Below, piece after piece: positions 42,912 to 51,657 of a stretch of 64,000 nucleotides of DNA. The translations under genes and the position numbers were made by a program. Position 1 is the first letter of the stretch. Every line of letters starts with the position of its first letter. The notes under the pieces are model-generated. The model saw nothing but the letters and a program-made list of their open reading frames with translations, was not told the origin of the DNA and did not search any database. Source of the stretch: Cyclobacteriaceae bacterium (GTDB lineage: Bacteria > Bacteroidota > Bacteroidia > Cytophagales > Cyclobacteriaceae); NCBI GenBank assembly GCA_016787645.1, contig JAEUUF010000026.1, positions 1 to 64,000 of the forward strand. Direction: 5' to 3'.

Positions 42912-45320
42912 ATGCTCAAGAATTATCTCGTCACCACCTTTCGTCATCTCCTGAAACAGAAAGGATACACCCTCCTCAATGCCTTTGGGTTATCGATAGG
43001 GTTGGCCTCTTTTACGCTGATTGGCCTTTGGGTGTTGGATGAACTGAGCTTCGACCGCTTTCATGAAAAAGCTGATCGGATCTACCGCGTGGCTGGTACT
43101 TTCCATTCGGAGTCAGACAACATGGAACAGGCGGTAACTCCTGTGCCGCTTCGCAAAGCTTTGATCAGTGACTTACCCGAAGTAGAGAACGCCTTGATTA
43201 TTGATAACAACGATGCCATAGTCCAAAATGGCGACAAGCAGTTCATGGAAGATTACCTGTTGTTAACAGACCCTGCCTTCCTTGACGTGTTTAGTTTTGA
43301 TCTGAAAGCGGGCGATCGCCGCACGGCGCTTAATGAACCGTATTCCATCGTCCTGAGCGAATCGATGGCCAAAAGGTATTTCGGTGATGAGGATCCGCTG
43401 GGCAAACCGCTCACTGTTTTTCTCCAGGATCCGGAAGGCAGGGGAAAGGCATACACGGTCACCGGGATCATCGAAGATTGCCCGGTCAACTCTCATTTCA
43501 ACTACCAGGCCCTGATCTCCTGGGCCACCTTTGACGTAAATAACCCGGCTGATCCAAGAGGATATGACTGGTACAACAATGGCTACTATACCTATTTGTT
43601 GTTGCGGGAAGGAAGTGATCGTGCTGCGCTTGAATCTAAGTTGCCGGGGCTGATCGAAAAATACATGGGCAAGCAAAACCGGGAATGGAAAATCAGCTAC
43701 ACCTATTTTACCCAACCGCTTACCGATATTCATCTTCATTCCAAGTTGAAGTATGAAATCCGGGAAACCAGCAGCCTGACCTACGTAATTGTTTTTGGGA
43801 CCGTGGGTTTAATGGTGTTGCTTTTGGCATGTATCAACTACGTCAACATGGCTACGGCCTTCGCCACCCGCCGCCTTAAGGAGGTGGGCATACGAAAGGC
43901 AATGGGCGCTTTCAGAAATCAACTGGTTGGCCAATACCTCGCTGAGTCGTGGTGGATTGCGGTCATTAGCTTACTCCTGTCTTTTGGATGGATTGAACTT
44001 GCCAAACCTCTGTTTGAAAGCATTACAGGAAAACCCGTCGCCAACCTCTACGAGTGGAAAACCCTGGTGGCCCTCGTGAGTATGACAACCCTTGTTGGCC
44101 TTGCCTCCGGTTGTTACCCGGCCATCCTTCTTAGCTCGTTGCGACCTGCCGCCATCATGAAGGGCAGGCAGATGACGGATGCCGGTGGGAACTGGCTTAG
44201 GAAGTCACTCGTGGTGATTCAATATTCCGTGACGATGCTCCTGGTCATTGGGATACTGGTGGTTCAACGTCAACTGCATTTTATGCAGAGCAGGGATCTC
44301 GGGTTCAAGCAGAACGGCCTCTTGCTGCTGGGCGTCAATGGCAGTCGCGAAGTGATCAGCAATTACGCTGCTTTCGCGAATGAAGTGAACCAAATTCCTG
44401 GCGTGTACGGCGTGGCGCGAAGTAATACCATTCTTGCCGGGGGCCTTGGCAATTCGGTGGGTACCATGACAGACGCATCAGGAAAGGACCGGGACGCCAC
44501 CGTTTATCGCTTGCGCACGGACTTTGATTACCTGGACGTATACCAGATGACCCTGCTGGCTGGCCGCTTCTTCCAGGAGGACAACGCCGCTGACTCGACG
44601 AAAGGGTTTGTCATCAATGAAGCGATGAGCCGATTCTTTGGTTACGAAAGACCCGAGGATGTGGTAGGGCAGAAGTTTCGCTTCCAGGGCAGGTACGGCT
44701 CGGTGATTGGTGTAGTCAAGGATTTTCATTCACGATCCCTGCAGTACAATGTCGACCCAACCTGCATGTACCTGCTCCGTGGTGGATTCTCCGCCATAAC
44801 GGTTAGGCTCGATGGCAACATGCCGGCGCTTAGGGAGCAAGTAACGATGGCGTGGAAGAAGCACTTTCCTAACACCATCGTTGATACGAAGTTTGCGGAT
44901 GAGGCCCTGAACTCCCAATATGAATCCGAGCAGCGGTTCTCCAGGATCTTTGTGATCTTTTCAACCTTGTCGCTGGCTATTGCCTGTGTAGGACTGTTTG
45001 CCCTGGTGTCGTATAGCGTCGAGTGCCGTACCAAAGAGATTGGCATCCGGAAAGTTCTTGGTGCCACGGTCTCTGGCATCGTCATGATGCTCTCGCGCGA
45101 TTTCCTGCTGCTGATCCTGATCGCATCGGTAATTGCCATCCCAGCGGGTTACTACTTCATGAATGAATGGCTGTCGGCATTTGCTTACCACACTGAGTTG
45201 GATCCACTCATCTTCATCACCGCCACAATGTTTGTTCTCGCTGTGGCTTGGGCGACGATCAGCGCCCGTTCAGCAAAAGCGGCCGTCTTGAACCCGGTGG
45301 ACTCACTCAGGAATGAGTAG
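42912..45320 (+). CDS. MacB/FtsX-like ABC transporter permease
   Basis: This is an 802-residue inner-membrane permease with two MacB-type periplasmic core domains and two FtsX cores. The N-terminal motif (LKNYLVTTFRHLLKQKGYT) and the C-terminal motif (RTKEIGIRKVLGATVSGIV) are family hallmarks, with about 8 membrane helices. No ATPase gene is adjacent, as is common for this family in Bacteroidota, which is often fed by an ATPase elsewhere or acts in mechanotransmission. The 193-base gap before it contains adjacent palindromes CCTGCAGG (42838-42845) and CTCAATTGAG (42845-42854), of unknown meaning. A relative begins at 63911. The substrate cannot be named. Confidence 0.88.
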   Translation: MLKNYLVTTFRHLLKQKGYTLLNAFGLSIGLASFTLIGLWVLDELSFDRFHEKADRIYRVAGTFHSESDNMEQAVTPVPLRKALISDLPEVENALIIDNNDAIVQNGDKQFMEDYLLLTDPAFLDVFSFDLKAGDRRTALNEPYSIVLSESMAKRYFGDEDPLGKPLTVFLQDPEGRGKAYTVTGIIEDCPVNSHFNYQALISWATFDVNNPADPRGYDWYNNGYYTYLLLREGSDRAALESKLPGLIEKYMGKQNREWKISYTYFTQPLTDIHLHSKLKYEIRETSSLTYVIVFGTVGLMVLLLACINYVNMATAFATRRLKEVGIRKAMGAFRNQLVGQYLAESWWIAVISLLLSFGWIELAKPLFESITGKPVANLYEWKTLVALVSMTTLVGLASGCYPAILLSSLRPAAIMKGRQMTDAGGNWLRKSLVVIQYSVTMLLVIGILVVQRQLHFMQSRDLGFKQNGLLLLGVNGSREVISNYAAFANEVNQIPGVYGVARSNTILAGGLGNSVGTMTDASGKDRDATVYRLRTDFDYLDVYQMTLLAGRFFQEDNAADSTKGFVINEAMSRFFGYERPEDVVGQKFRFQGRYGSVIGVVKDFHSRSLQYNVDPTCMYLLRGGFSAITVRLDGNMPALREQVTMAWKKHFPNTIVDTKFADEALNSQYESEQRFSRIFVIFSTLSLAIACVGLFALVSYSVECRTKEIGIRKVLGATVSGIVMMLSRDFLLLILIASVIAIPAGYYFMNEWLSAFAYHTELDPLIFITATMFVLAVAWATISARSAKAAVLNPVDSLRNE

Positions 45321-45343
45321 GGCGGCACCTGCCGGGAAATCTT

Positions 45344-48016
45344 TCACCGGGCCACCGTGAGGATTGCCCTCAACCGAATATCCCTCGACGAGGCGCCGAT
45401 CATGATCCGGAACTCCCCGGGTTCAACAACCCATTTCATCTGCTCATCCAGGATCTTGAGCAATTCTGGAGTAACGACAAATGAAAGCTCCCGGGCTTCC
45501 CCCGCTTTCAAAGCAACGCGCTGAAAGCCCTTGAGCAATTTGATCGGTTGCGCTACCGAGGACAGTTCATCGCGAATGTAGAGCTGCACGACTTCTTCTC
45601 CATCCAGCTTGCTCGTATTGCGGATCGAAAATCGCACCATAGTATTTTCACCGGCTCCAATCGTGCTCTTGTCGAATCTCAATCCAGAATACTCAAACGA
45701 AGAATAACTCAGGCCAAACCCAAAGGGAAACAAGGGTAGACCGGTGAGATCGGCATAGTCGTCATTTCGGCCAGTAGGTTTATGACTGTAGGAGTAAGGC
45801 AGTTGACCTTCGAATACCGGGAAGCTAATGGGTAAACGGCCTGCAGGATTGTGAACACCAAACAATATATCGGCTACCGCTTCCCCGCCCTGGTCACCCG
45901 GGTACCAAACATCAAGCACGGAGGGCACCTGATCAAGCCATCCCTTCAAGGTTATCGCACTGCCACCCACGAGAACAACAACTACCGGCTTTCCAGTCGC
46001 CGCAACACGCCTGATTAATTCCTCCTGGTAGCCGGGCAGATTAAGGTATGCCCGGTCAAGGCCTTCGCCTTCATCAATGCCAGCGACCACCACAACAGCA
46101 TCTGCCTTGGAAGCAACCTCAACCGCCTCGTTGATCCGAGCCTTGCCCATGTCTTCCACACCCAGGTTCCATACCAATTTGATCGACGATACGCCGGATG
46201 CCTCGAAGAACTCCGCGCGCAAATCGTATTCTCGGTCCTTCTCAAAAGTGAAATTCGCGAGTGTGGTCTTCACGCCCTGGCTTTTCCAGTGATCAATGAT
46301 GAGATCGCCATCGATGTATAGGCGGTAACCATCATTGCCGGCAAAACCGATCTTGAAGGTGCCACTGATGGGGGGCTTCAGTTTTCCTGTCCAGCGGACA
46401 GAAAAGAAATCAAACGGAATCGAAGGATACGGCGAATAGAGTGTCCAGCGAAAGTTTATTTCCCGGTCGGTGCGCTTGAGCGTTGGTTCACCACCGAGAT
46501 CGATGTTGCTGAAGTATTCACTTTTCAGGCCATTCACTCGTTTGCCGTTCTCCATCGAATAAAGACTTGAGGAAGGAACTGGAACCCATTCGGTTATGGT
46601 GCGACCGCAGCCTGGACTATAAGTAACCTTAGTCTTTGTACCCACCTTGCCCTTAATTCCATCCAGGATAGAGATCTCAGCCTTACCAGGCCGAGAATAG
46701 CCTCCCAATCTCGCCTCCACAGCGTCGATGCCGATCACGGCTAATGAACTCAGCTCCTTTCCGAGTGGCAGTACGTGGTTCTCATTTTTCAACAAGACAA
46801 TTGATTTCAACGCGGCCTCCTTCGCAGTGGCTTTTTGACTTGAGTTCGCGGTCCACTTTGCTACTCCATTTTCATCAGCGTAAGGTTTTTCAAACAATCC
46901 CAACTCAAACTTCACCCTCAGAACTCGGGCCACGGCGCTGTCAATCAGGCTTCGGTCGATGCGCCCATCGAGGAAGGGTGACATGAAGAGTTTGTGATGA
47001 TCATACGACGTCTGAAAAATAACGTGGGCACCGTTTTGCATGGCCTTTACCGTAGCATCTTCATAATCCGCAGCGGTAAAATGAAGGACGTTGGCTCCGC
47101 CGATAGCCCCGGCGTCGGAGATGATGAATCCCCGAAACTTGAGATCTCCTTTCAATTTGGTATTCAGCAACCAACCGTTGGCCGAGCCGGGCTTGCCCCC
47201 GATGGAGTTATAAGACGTCATGATGCTTCTTGCGCCGCCACGCTCAATGACAGCCCGGAAGGGTGGGAGGTAGTACTCTTCCAGGAAGCGTTCGTCAGCG
47301 TTGATGGGATAACTATCCCTGCCTCCGTCGCCGCTGTTGGCCAGGAAATGCTTCGGCGAGGTGACGATGCCTGTTTTTTCGAAGGCCGAAACAAAGGCCA
47401 CGCCCATTTCCGCACTGAGAAAAGGGTCTTCGCCATACGTCTCTTCTGTCCTTCCCCAACGCGGATCGGGAGCGACATTAACGACTGGCGATAACACATA
47501 CCGGAAGCCGCGACTCCTGGTTTCTCCCGCAATCATGGAAGCGACGCGATGTATCAAGGAAGTGTCCCACGTTGCAGCCAGTGCTATCGGAACTGGGTAG
47601 CTCGTAGATCCAGGACTCACCAGCCCATGGAGGGCTTCCTCAAACGGTAGGATTGGGATACCCAGCCGGGTTTGCTCCACAAAGTATTTCTGAATGGCAT
47701 TAATCTTTTGGACCGACTCCCGCGCATTGAGCGCCTGACTGGACGTGATGAGTTGCCCGGCGGCATCCTGACTTAAAGAGGCTCTTACCTGGAGTCCAAA
47801 GATCCCATTCTTGTATTTCTCCTTCCCATCGCTCAGGTCGCCGGGGATCATGAAGAGTTGCCAGAATTTTTCTTCGGGAGTCATCCGGGTAAGGAGGTCA
47901 TTCACCCGGGCATTAATCGGTAAGGACGGGTTTTTATACGGCAGCTTGGGCTGTGCCTGACCAGCAATTGCCCATGCGAGAATCCAGGCTATACTTACAA
48001 AACGGGTGATGCACAT
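45344..48016 (-). CDS. GH3 beta-glucosidase with PA14 insert
   Basis: This 890-residue exported GH3 enzyme has a signal peptide (cleavage after GQAQ). The TIM barrel contains the nucleophile Asp301 in FIISDAGAIGG, the KHF motif (VTSPKHFLANSGDGG) and the WGRTEETYGEDPFL loop. The alpha/beta sandwich is interrupted by a PA14 domain (about 490-620, e.g. ISGTFKIGFAGNDGYRLYIDGD), which in related enzymes reaches over the active site. A fibronectin-III-like domain ends the protein. It is a different subfamily from the lipoprotein GH3 at 26654-28465. It is not adjacent to other glucan genes and faces the permease gene tail-to-tail. Possible substrates are beta-glucosides or beta-xylosides. Confidence 0.93.
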   Translation of the reverse strand: MCITRFVSIAWILAWAIAGQAQPKLPYKNPSLPINARVNDLLTRMTPEEKFWQLFMIPGDLSDGKEKYKNGIFGLQVRASLSQDAAGQLITSSQALNARESVQKINAIQKYFVEQTRLGIPILPFEEALHGLVSPGSTSYPVPIALAATWDTSLIHRVASMIAGETRSRGFRYVLSPVVNVAPDPRWGRTEETYGEDPFLSAEMGVAFVSAFEKTGIVTSPKHFLANSGDGGRDSYPINADERFLEEYYLPPFRAVIERGGARSIMTSYNSIGGKPGSANGWLLNTKLKGDLKFRGFIISDAGAIGGANVLHFTAADYEDATVKAMQNGAHVIFQTSYDHHKLFMSPFLDGRIDRSLIDSAVARVLRVKFELGLFEKPYADENGVAKWTANSSQKATAKEAALKSIVLLKNENHVLPLGKELSSLAVIGIDAVEARLGGYSRPGKAEISILDGIKGKVGTKTKVTYSPGCGRTITEWVPVPSSSLYSMENGKRVNGLKSEYFSNIDLGGEPTLKRTDREINFRWTLYSPYPSIPFDFFSVRWTGKLKPPISGTFKIGFAGNDGYRLYIDGDLIIDHWKSQGVKTTLANFTFEKDREYDLRAEFFEASGVSSIKLVWNLGVEDMGKARINEAVEVASKADAVVVVAGIDEGEGLDRAYLNLPGYQEELIRRVAATGKPVVVVLVGGSAITLKGWLDQVPSVLDVWYPGDQGGEAVADILFGVHNPAGRLPISFPVFEGQLPYSYSHKPTGRNDDYADLTGLPLFPFGFGLSYSSFEYSGLRFDKSTIGAGENTMVRFSIRNTSKLDGEEVVQLYIRDELSSVAQPIKLLKGFQRVALKAGEARELSFVVTPELLKILDEQMKWVVEPGEFRIMIGASSRDIRLRAILTVAR

Positions 48017-48027
48017 AAATACAACGA

Positions 48028-48049
48028 CGCTGCCTTGGGTAGGGCAGCG
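48028..48049 (-). terminator. Hairpin between the lipoprotein and GH3 genes
   Basis: A perfect 7-bp stem (CGCTGCC / GGCAGCG, 8-base loop) lies 11 bases upstream of the GH3 start and downstream of the lipoprotein stop. On the minus strand it is followed by TCGTTGTATTT. It could terminate the lipoprotein transcript or shape the 5' end of the GH3 mRNA. Confidence 0.4.
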
Positions 48050-48126
48050 CCGGTGAAATTAGGGAATTTTGGGGCGAGCGAGGAAAGAACCAATTGCATT
48101 CCCGCTGACAGAAGGCCACAAGAAGT

Positions 48127-48663
48127 TTACCGGGTCAGATGATAGCGACGTTGATGGCTTACCCGCGTTGCCCCGGACCCGACATCAAAGCCAAAACCAC
48201 CCTCAATGCGCACAGACGCTGTCTCCTTCTTGAGGTACTGGAAGATGTTCTTCGTATCGTTCAATACAATCTGCCGAACCAGCAGTGTGGTGTCGGGGAT
48301 GAAGATGGTCAATTGATCAATGTCACTGCTGGGGGAGTCGAAGTTGTAAGGAGTCCAGGCGAGCGTATCGGTCTTCGGTGTGGTGCCGTCCATGTAATGG
48401 TGAAACAGGTAGCCTGTATTGTATCCTGGACCACTGTCGCCCGGCTTCTTAAATTCCCATGTCCCGGCATTCAGGTACACGCTGTCAAAATTTATGACAG
48501 ACATACCTGGGGACTCGGATTTCACGGTGTAGACGAGGGAATCTACCTTCCAGGTACCGGCGGCCAGCAAATCAATGGTTTTCTCCTGGTTGCTCTTGCT
48601 TTCCAATTCGCTGCAACCGGCCAGCGCGGCCAGTAAGACTATGACAAGGGGTGTCTTTTTCAT
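48127..48663 (-). CDS. Small lipocalin-like lipoprotein of unknown function
   Basis: This 178-residue lipoprotein (MKKTPLVIVLLAALAGC, Cys17) starts at the ATG at 48663. An in-frame codon 6 residues upstream only adds charge before the signal. After a short polar linker come beta strands of the lipocalin-like type often seen in Bacteroidota (LLAAGTWKVDSLVYTV, GTWEFKKPGD, LTIFIPD). The C-terminal tail is basic (SHQRRYHLTR). No catalytic site is evident. It lies downstream of the two-component genes on the same strand, so it may be a target or a member of that unit, but a hairpin at 48718-48740 probably separates them. Function unknown. Confidence 0.7.
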   Translation of the reverse strand: MKKTPLVIVLLAALAGCSELESKSNQEKTIDLLAAGTWKVDSLVYTVKSESPGMSVINFDSVYLNAGTWEFKKPGDSGPGYNTGYLFHHYMDGTTPKTDTLAWTPYNFDSPSSDIDQLTIFIPDTTLLVRQIVLNDTKNIFQYLKKETASVRIEGGFGFDVGSGATRVSHQRRYHLTR

Positions 48664-48717
48664 GGTTTTGTTTTTCAACAAAAGTCAGCAGGAGGAAGGG
48701 GGGTAGAAATCCGTAGA

Positions 48718-48740
48718 ACTACCGAATTTGACCAGGTAGT
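48718..48740 (-). terminator. Hairpin after the response regulator gene
   Basis: ACTACC and GGTAGT form a 6-bp stem with an 11-base loop immediately after the response regulator stop on the minus strand. It is followed by TCTACGGATTTCT rather than a clean T-run, so it is a weak terminator candidate. Confidence 0.35.
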
Positions 48741-48741
48741 A

Positions 48742-49392
48742 TTACCGATCCGCCAGGTGGTGCAGGGTGGCGAACTTGTACAAGGCGATGAGGTTGTAGC
48801 ATCCTGTTTTCTCAAGGATGTTGGCCCGGTGCGTATCGACGGTGCGGCGGCTGATAAACAACTTTTCGGCGATAGCTTCGCTCGAGTACTCATCGAGAAT
48901 CAGCTTGAGTACTTCCCGCTCCCGTTCCGTCAGCGCCACCTGTACTTGTTCTCGCTTCTTGTCTTTTCTGACTTCCTGGAGATAGATCGCCATGACCTCC
49001 CGGCTGTAGTGCGTCTTCCCGTCGATTACATCCCGGATGGCTTGCCCGATTTCCTGTGCGCTGGCACTCTTGAGCACAAACCCCTCTGCCTCTGTGTTCA
49101 TTGCCGACTTAACCATAGCTTCCTCGTCGTGCATCGAAAGGATAAGAACCGGAATGGCAGGATATTCTTTTTTGATGCGACTCGCCAATTCCAGCCCACT
49201 TATGGAGGCCATGGAAATGTCCGTGATTACCAGGTGGAATGACGGCGTTCGTTGAATCATCTCCCAGGCTTCCTCTCCGGATCGGGCCATCTCAAATCCA
49301 GCCTTAGGAAATTGCAAGCGTAAGACGGCCACAAGGCCCTCGGCAAAAATCCGGTGGTCATCGACTACGAGTATGGAAAGTTGCTCGCTCAT
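48742..49392 (-). CDS. NarL/FixJ-type response regulator
   Basis: This 216-residue cytoplasmic response regulator has an N-terminal receiver domain with the acidic pocket (VVDDHR, residues 9-14), phosphoacceptor Asp58 (VITDISM), conserved Ser/Thr at SMHDEEA and Lys in FVLKSASAQE. Residues about 150-216 form a LuxR-type HTH (LTEREREVLKLILDEY, SRRTVDTHRANILEKTG). It overlaps the sensor kinase stop by 4 bases, so the pair is translated together. Its targets are unknown; the nearby lipoprotein or GH3 genes are possible. Confidence 0.95.
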   Translation of the reverse strand: MSEQLSILVVDDHRIFAEGLVAVLRLQFPKAGFEMARSGEEAWEMIQRTPSFHLVITDISMASISGLELASRIKKEYPAIPVLILSMHDEEAMVKSAMNTEAEGFVLKSASAQEIGQAIRDVIDGKTHYSREVMAIYLQEVRKDKKREQVQVALTEREREVLKLILDEYSSEAIAEKLFISRRTVDTHRANILEKTGCYNLIALYKFATLHHLADR

Positions 49393-51281
49393 GATATGGC
49401 AAACTGGATATTGATGCTGGTGCCCGTTCCAGGATTCGTCTGTACATCGATGTTCCCGTTCAGCATGGCAATGCGCGAAAAGATATTTTTCCAGCCCAAT
49501 CCCTTACTCTGTGTCACGAGGGCCTGGTCAAATCCTACACCGTTGTCGGCCATGGAAAGAAACACCGCATTTCCATCCCGTCGAAGGGTAATGTAGATAC
49601 GGTCGGCCGCCGCATGCTTGAGCATATTGTTGATTACCTCCTGGATCACCCGATATACCGCCACTTCGACCGTGGGGACAAGGCGCCCTTCACCCAGGCT
49701 GACTTGCAGGCGAACATCAAGAAGGCCCGCCAGGTTGATTTTCTGGACCATATCTTCCAGTGCAGGGAGCAATCCCCGCTCTGTCAGCGCCACAGGCATC
49801 AGGTTGTGCGCGATCGACCGAACCTCTTGCGTGGCCTGGTCAAGAACATGGATTGAGTTCGCAAGTAATTTTGAAGGTTGCTCCCCAGTAGGCAGGTCAA
49901 TGGCACTAAGGCCCAACTTGGCAGTAGAGATTAATTGTCCAAGTCCATCGTGTAGTTCCTTGGCCACCCTGGAGCGCTCGTTTTCCTCGGCCTCAATGAC
50001 GGCGCTGAACCGTTGCCGTTGCTGGAGTTCCCGTTCACGGGCATGCTGAAGATTGGCCTTGTACTGATGGCGTTTGAAAAACCAGAACGCGCCCATCCCG
50101 AGGATGGCCACTCCGGCAAAGCTTATCCAAACCAGAAACCGCGACTGTTGGATCGTGAGATCTTTGGCAAGTGTCTCGCTTTGGAGTTGCACAATTTGCC
50201 TTTCCTTTTGCGCGGACTGAAACTTGCTTTCCATCTCATATATGACCTGGGCTTTTTCCTTGCTCAACACCGAATCCTTGATTTCCATGTAGTGCTTCAG
50301 GGCCTCATACGCCTTCACGGGCTCACCATTGGAGCGATACAGCCGATGAGCAAATTCGTAACTGTCCCGGAGCTTCTCACTGTGATTGGACTTCAGGGCG
50401 TAGTGAATCGATGAATCATTGTACTTCAGCGCACGTGATCGCAATCCAAGATCCTCGCTGACCTGGCTGAGGTTCAGATAAACGGTGGCGAGCATGTAGT
50501 GATCGGTAGGGGGGACGAGCGCCAGGCTCTGGAGGAAGTAATTCTCCGCGGCCTTGTATTCTTTCTTCTTGCGGAGCGAATTACCTAGGTTATTCAGGCT
50601 GCTGTTCAGGTACTCAGGGTCTTTGAAAGCAAGGTTGCGACGATGAAAAGCAATCGCCCGATCCAAGTCACCTGCGTCGTCATAGTTGATGGCAATGGCG
50701 TTGAGGGTTCTCCAAAGTAAAACCGGCTGATCACTACTCTGCTGTTCGACAAGCTGAAGAGCAAGCTGGCCATACTCGAGGCCTTTGGTATAGTCTGTGA
50801 GATTGTTGTGGTACAGCAGCGAAAGGTTAACATAGTTCTGGGCCAGCATCACGGTATCCTGGCATCGCTCAAAATGGTCACAAGAGTTTTGGAAGTAGCG
50901 CAGGCTGATGTCGTTCTTGTTAAGACGCTGTGACCTGACGCCGAGGACACGCTGGGTGTATCCCATCCATCGTTCATTACCGGATTTCTGGAAACTGGCC
51001 ATCGCCGAGTCGCCCCACTGTTGGGCCCGTTCGAAATTTAGGGGAGCGTTGACGAAGCAGATGAGGTAAGCGCTTTCGCCGCGGATGGCGAGGTTTGAAC
51101 CCGCTTGAAAATAGGCGGCCATGGCGAGTGAATCTGCCCTTGAGGGAGTACTGATGGCTTGCTTGGCAGCCTCCAGCAGGTTGCGGGCAGCTACCGTATC
51201 GGTACGTAATTCCTGGGCAACTGCTGCGTTGGCCAGGAAGATAAGCAGCACTGCATTAAGTAGACTGCGAAAGCGATTCAT
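49389..51281 (-). CDS. Sensor histidine kinase with TPR sensor region (HisKA_3 type)
   Basis: This is a 630-residue membrane sensor kinase. A signal peptide (cleavage near VAQ) is followed by a periplasmic tetratricopeptide array (about 60-340, repeats such as YLNSSLNNLGNSLRKKKEYK), a coiled coil, one membrane helix (about 384-402) and the dimerisation domain with phosphoacceptor His444 (RVAKELHDGLGQL). The HATPase domain ends the protein (N-box EVINNMLKHAA, ADNGVGFD, GTGTSINIQF). This layout matches the NarX/LiaS-like kinases of Bacteroidota that sense through TPRs. Partner: the overlapping response regulator. Confidence 0.94.
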   Translation of the reverse strand: MNRFRSLLNAVLLIFLANAAVAQELRTDTVAARNLLEAAKQAISTPSRADSLAMAAYFQAGSNLAIRGESAYLICFVNAPLNFERAQQWGDSAMASFQKSGNERWMGYTQRVLGVRSQRLNKNDISLRYFQNSCDHFERCQDTVMLAQNYVNLSLLYHNNLTDYTKGLEYGQLALQLVEQQSSDQPVLLWRTLNAIAINYDDAGDLDRAIAFHRRNLAFKDPEYLNSSLNNLGNSLRKKKEYKAAENYFLQSLALVPPTDHYMLATVYLNLSQVSEDLGLRSRALKYNDSSIHYALKSNHSEKLRDSYEFAHRLYRSNGEPVKAYEALKHYMEIKDSVLSKEKAQVIYEMESKFQSAQKERQIVQLQSETLAKDLTIQQSRFLVWISFAGVAILGMGAFWFFKRHQYKANLQHARERELQQRQRFSAVIEAEENERSRVAKELHDGLGQLISTAKLGLSAIDLPTGEQPSKLLANSIHVLDQATQEVRSIAHNLMPVALTERGLLPALEDMVQKINLAGLLDVRLQVSLGEGRLVPTVEVAVYRVIQEVINNMLKHAAADRIYITLRRDGNAVFLSMADNGVGFDQALVTQSKGLGWKNIFSRIAMLNGNIDVQTNPGTGTSINIQFAIS

Positions 51282-51309
51282 GAGGTGATTCCTGGCAGAT
51301 TAAAAACCG

Positions 51310-51338
51310 CTAAGATAATGGAACCTCGCCGAAAACAA
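51310..51338 (-). promoter_or_regulatory. Probable promoter of the sensor kinase operon
   Basis: On the minus strand TTG (51338-51336) and TATCTTAG (51317-51310) are separated by 18 bases, close to the Bacteroidota -33/-7 arrangement, with one mismatch in the -7 box (A for T). The leader would be about 25 bases. Confidence 0.45.
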
Positions 51339-51340
51339 TC

Positions 51341-51374
51341 TTGGGAGCATCAACGGCCCGGTGTGCTATCTTTA
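51341..51374 (+). promoter_or_regulatory. Probable promoter of the DUF3144-like gene
   Basis: TTG at 51341-51343 and TATCTTTA at 51367-51374 (one mismatch to TAnnTTTG) lie 23 bases apart and end 21 bases before the ATG. The two -33 elements of this and the divergent kinase promoter are back to back, so they may share control. Confidence 0.4.
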
Positions 51375-51395
51375 GAAGTTTCAAATGGTACAATT

Positions 51396-51644
51396 ATGGA
51401 AATCCCCCGCGAAGAGATGGCCGACCGTTTCATAGCCCTCGCCAACGAATTCAGCAAAACGCAGGCCCGGGAGCGCATCGGCGCTGCGTTCATGTATGCC
51501 GCGGCACGCTACAATGCCTATGAGGCTCCCACCAAGAGTGCCAACCTGGCAGCCGACAAACCGGATGCCCTCGACTGGTACAGCAAAGAGTACCGGAGAA
51601 TGTTTGAGGCAAACCTTGATGAGTTGATTGAGATGCGGTCGTAA
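51396..51644 (+). CDS. DUF3144-like small protein
   Basis: This 82-residue soluble helical protein resembles the DUF3144 family: MADRFIALANEFSK, then RIGAAFMYAAARYNAY, then YSKEYRRMFEANLDELIE. The ATG at 51396 is used because the family starts about here, and the longer upstream frame runs through the promoter region. The function of DUF3144 is unknown. It is divergent from the sensor kinase. It is short, acidic and without cysteines or membrane segments. Confidence 0.75.
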   Translation: MEIPREEMADRFIALANEFSKTQARERIGAAFMYAAARYNAYEAPTKSANLAADKPDALDWYSKEYRRMFEANLDELIEMRS

Positions 51645-51657
51645 CGACTCGGCTAGC

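Noticed and set aside
45321..45343. CCGG repeats between the MacB-like permease and the PA14 GH3 as a terminator
   Set aside because: CCGG is self-complementary and no extended stem forms; chance is likely.
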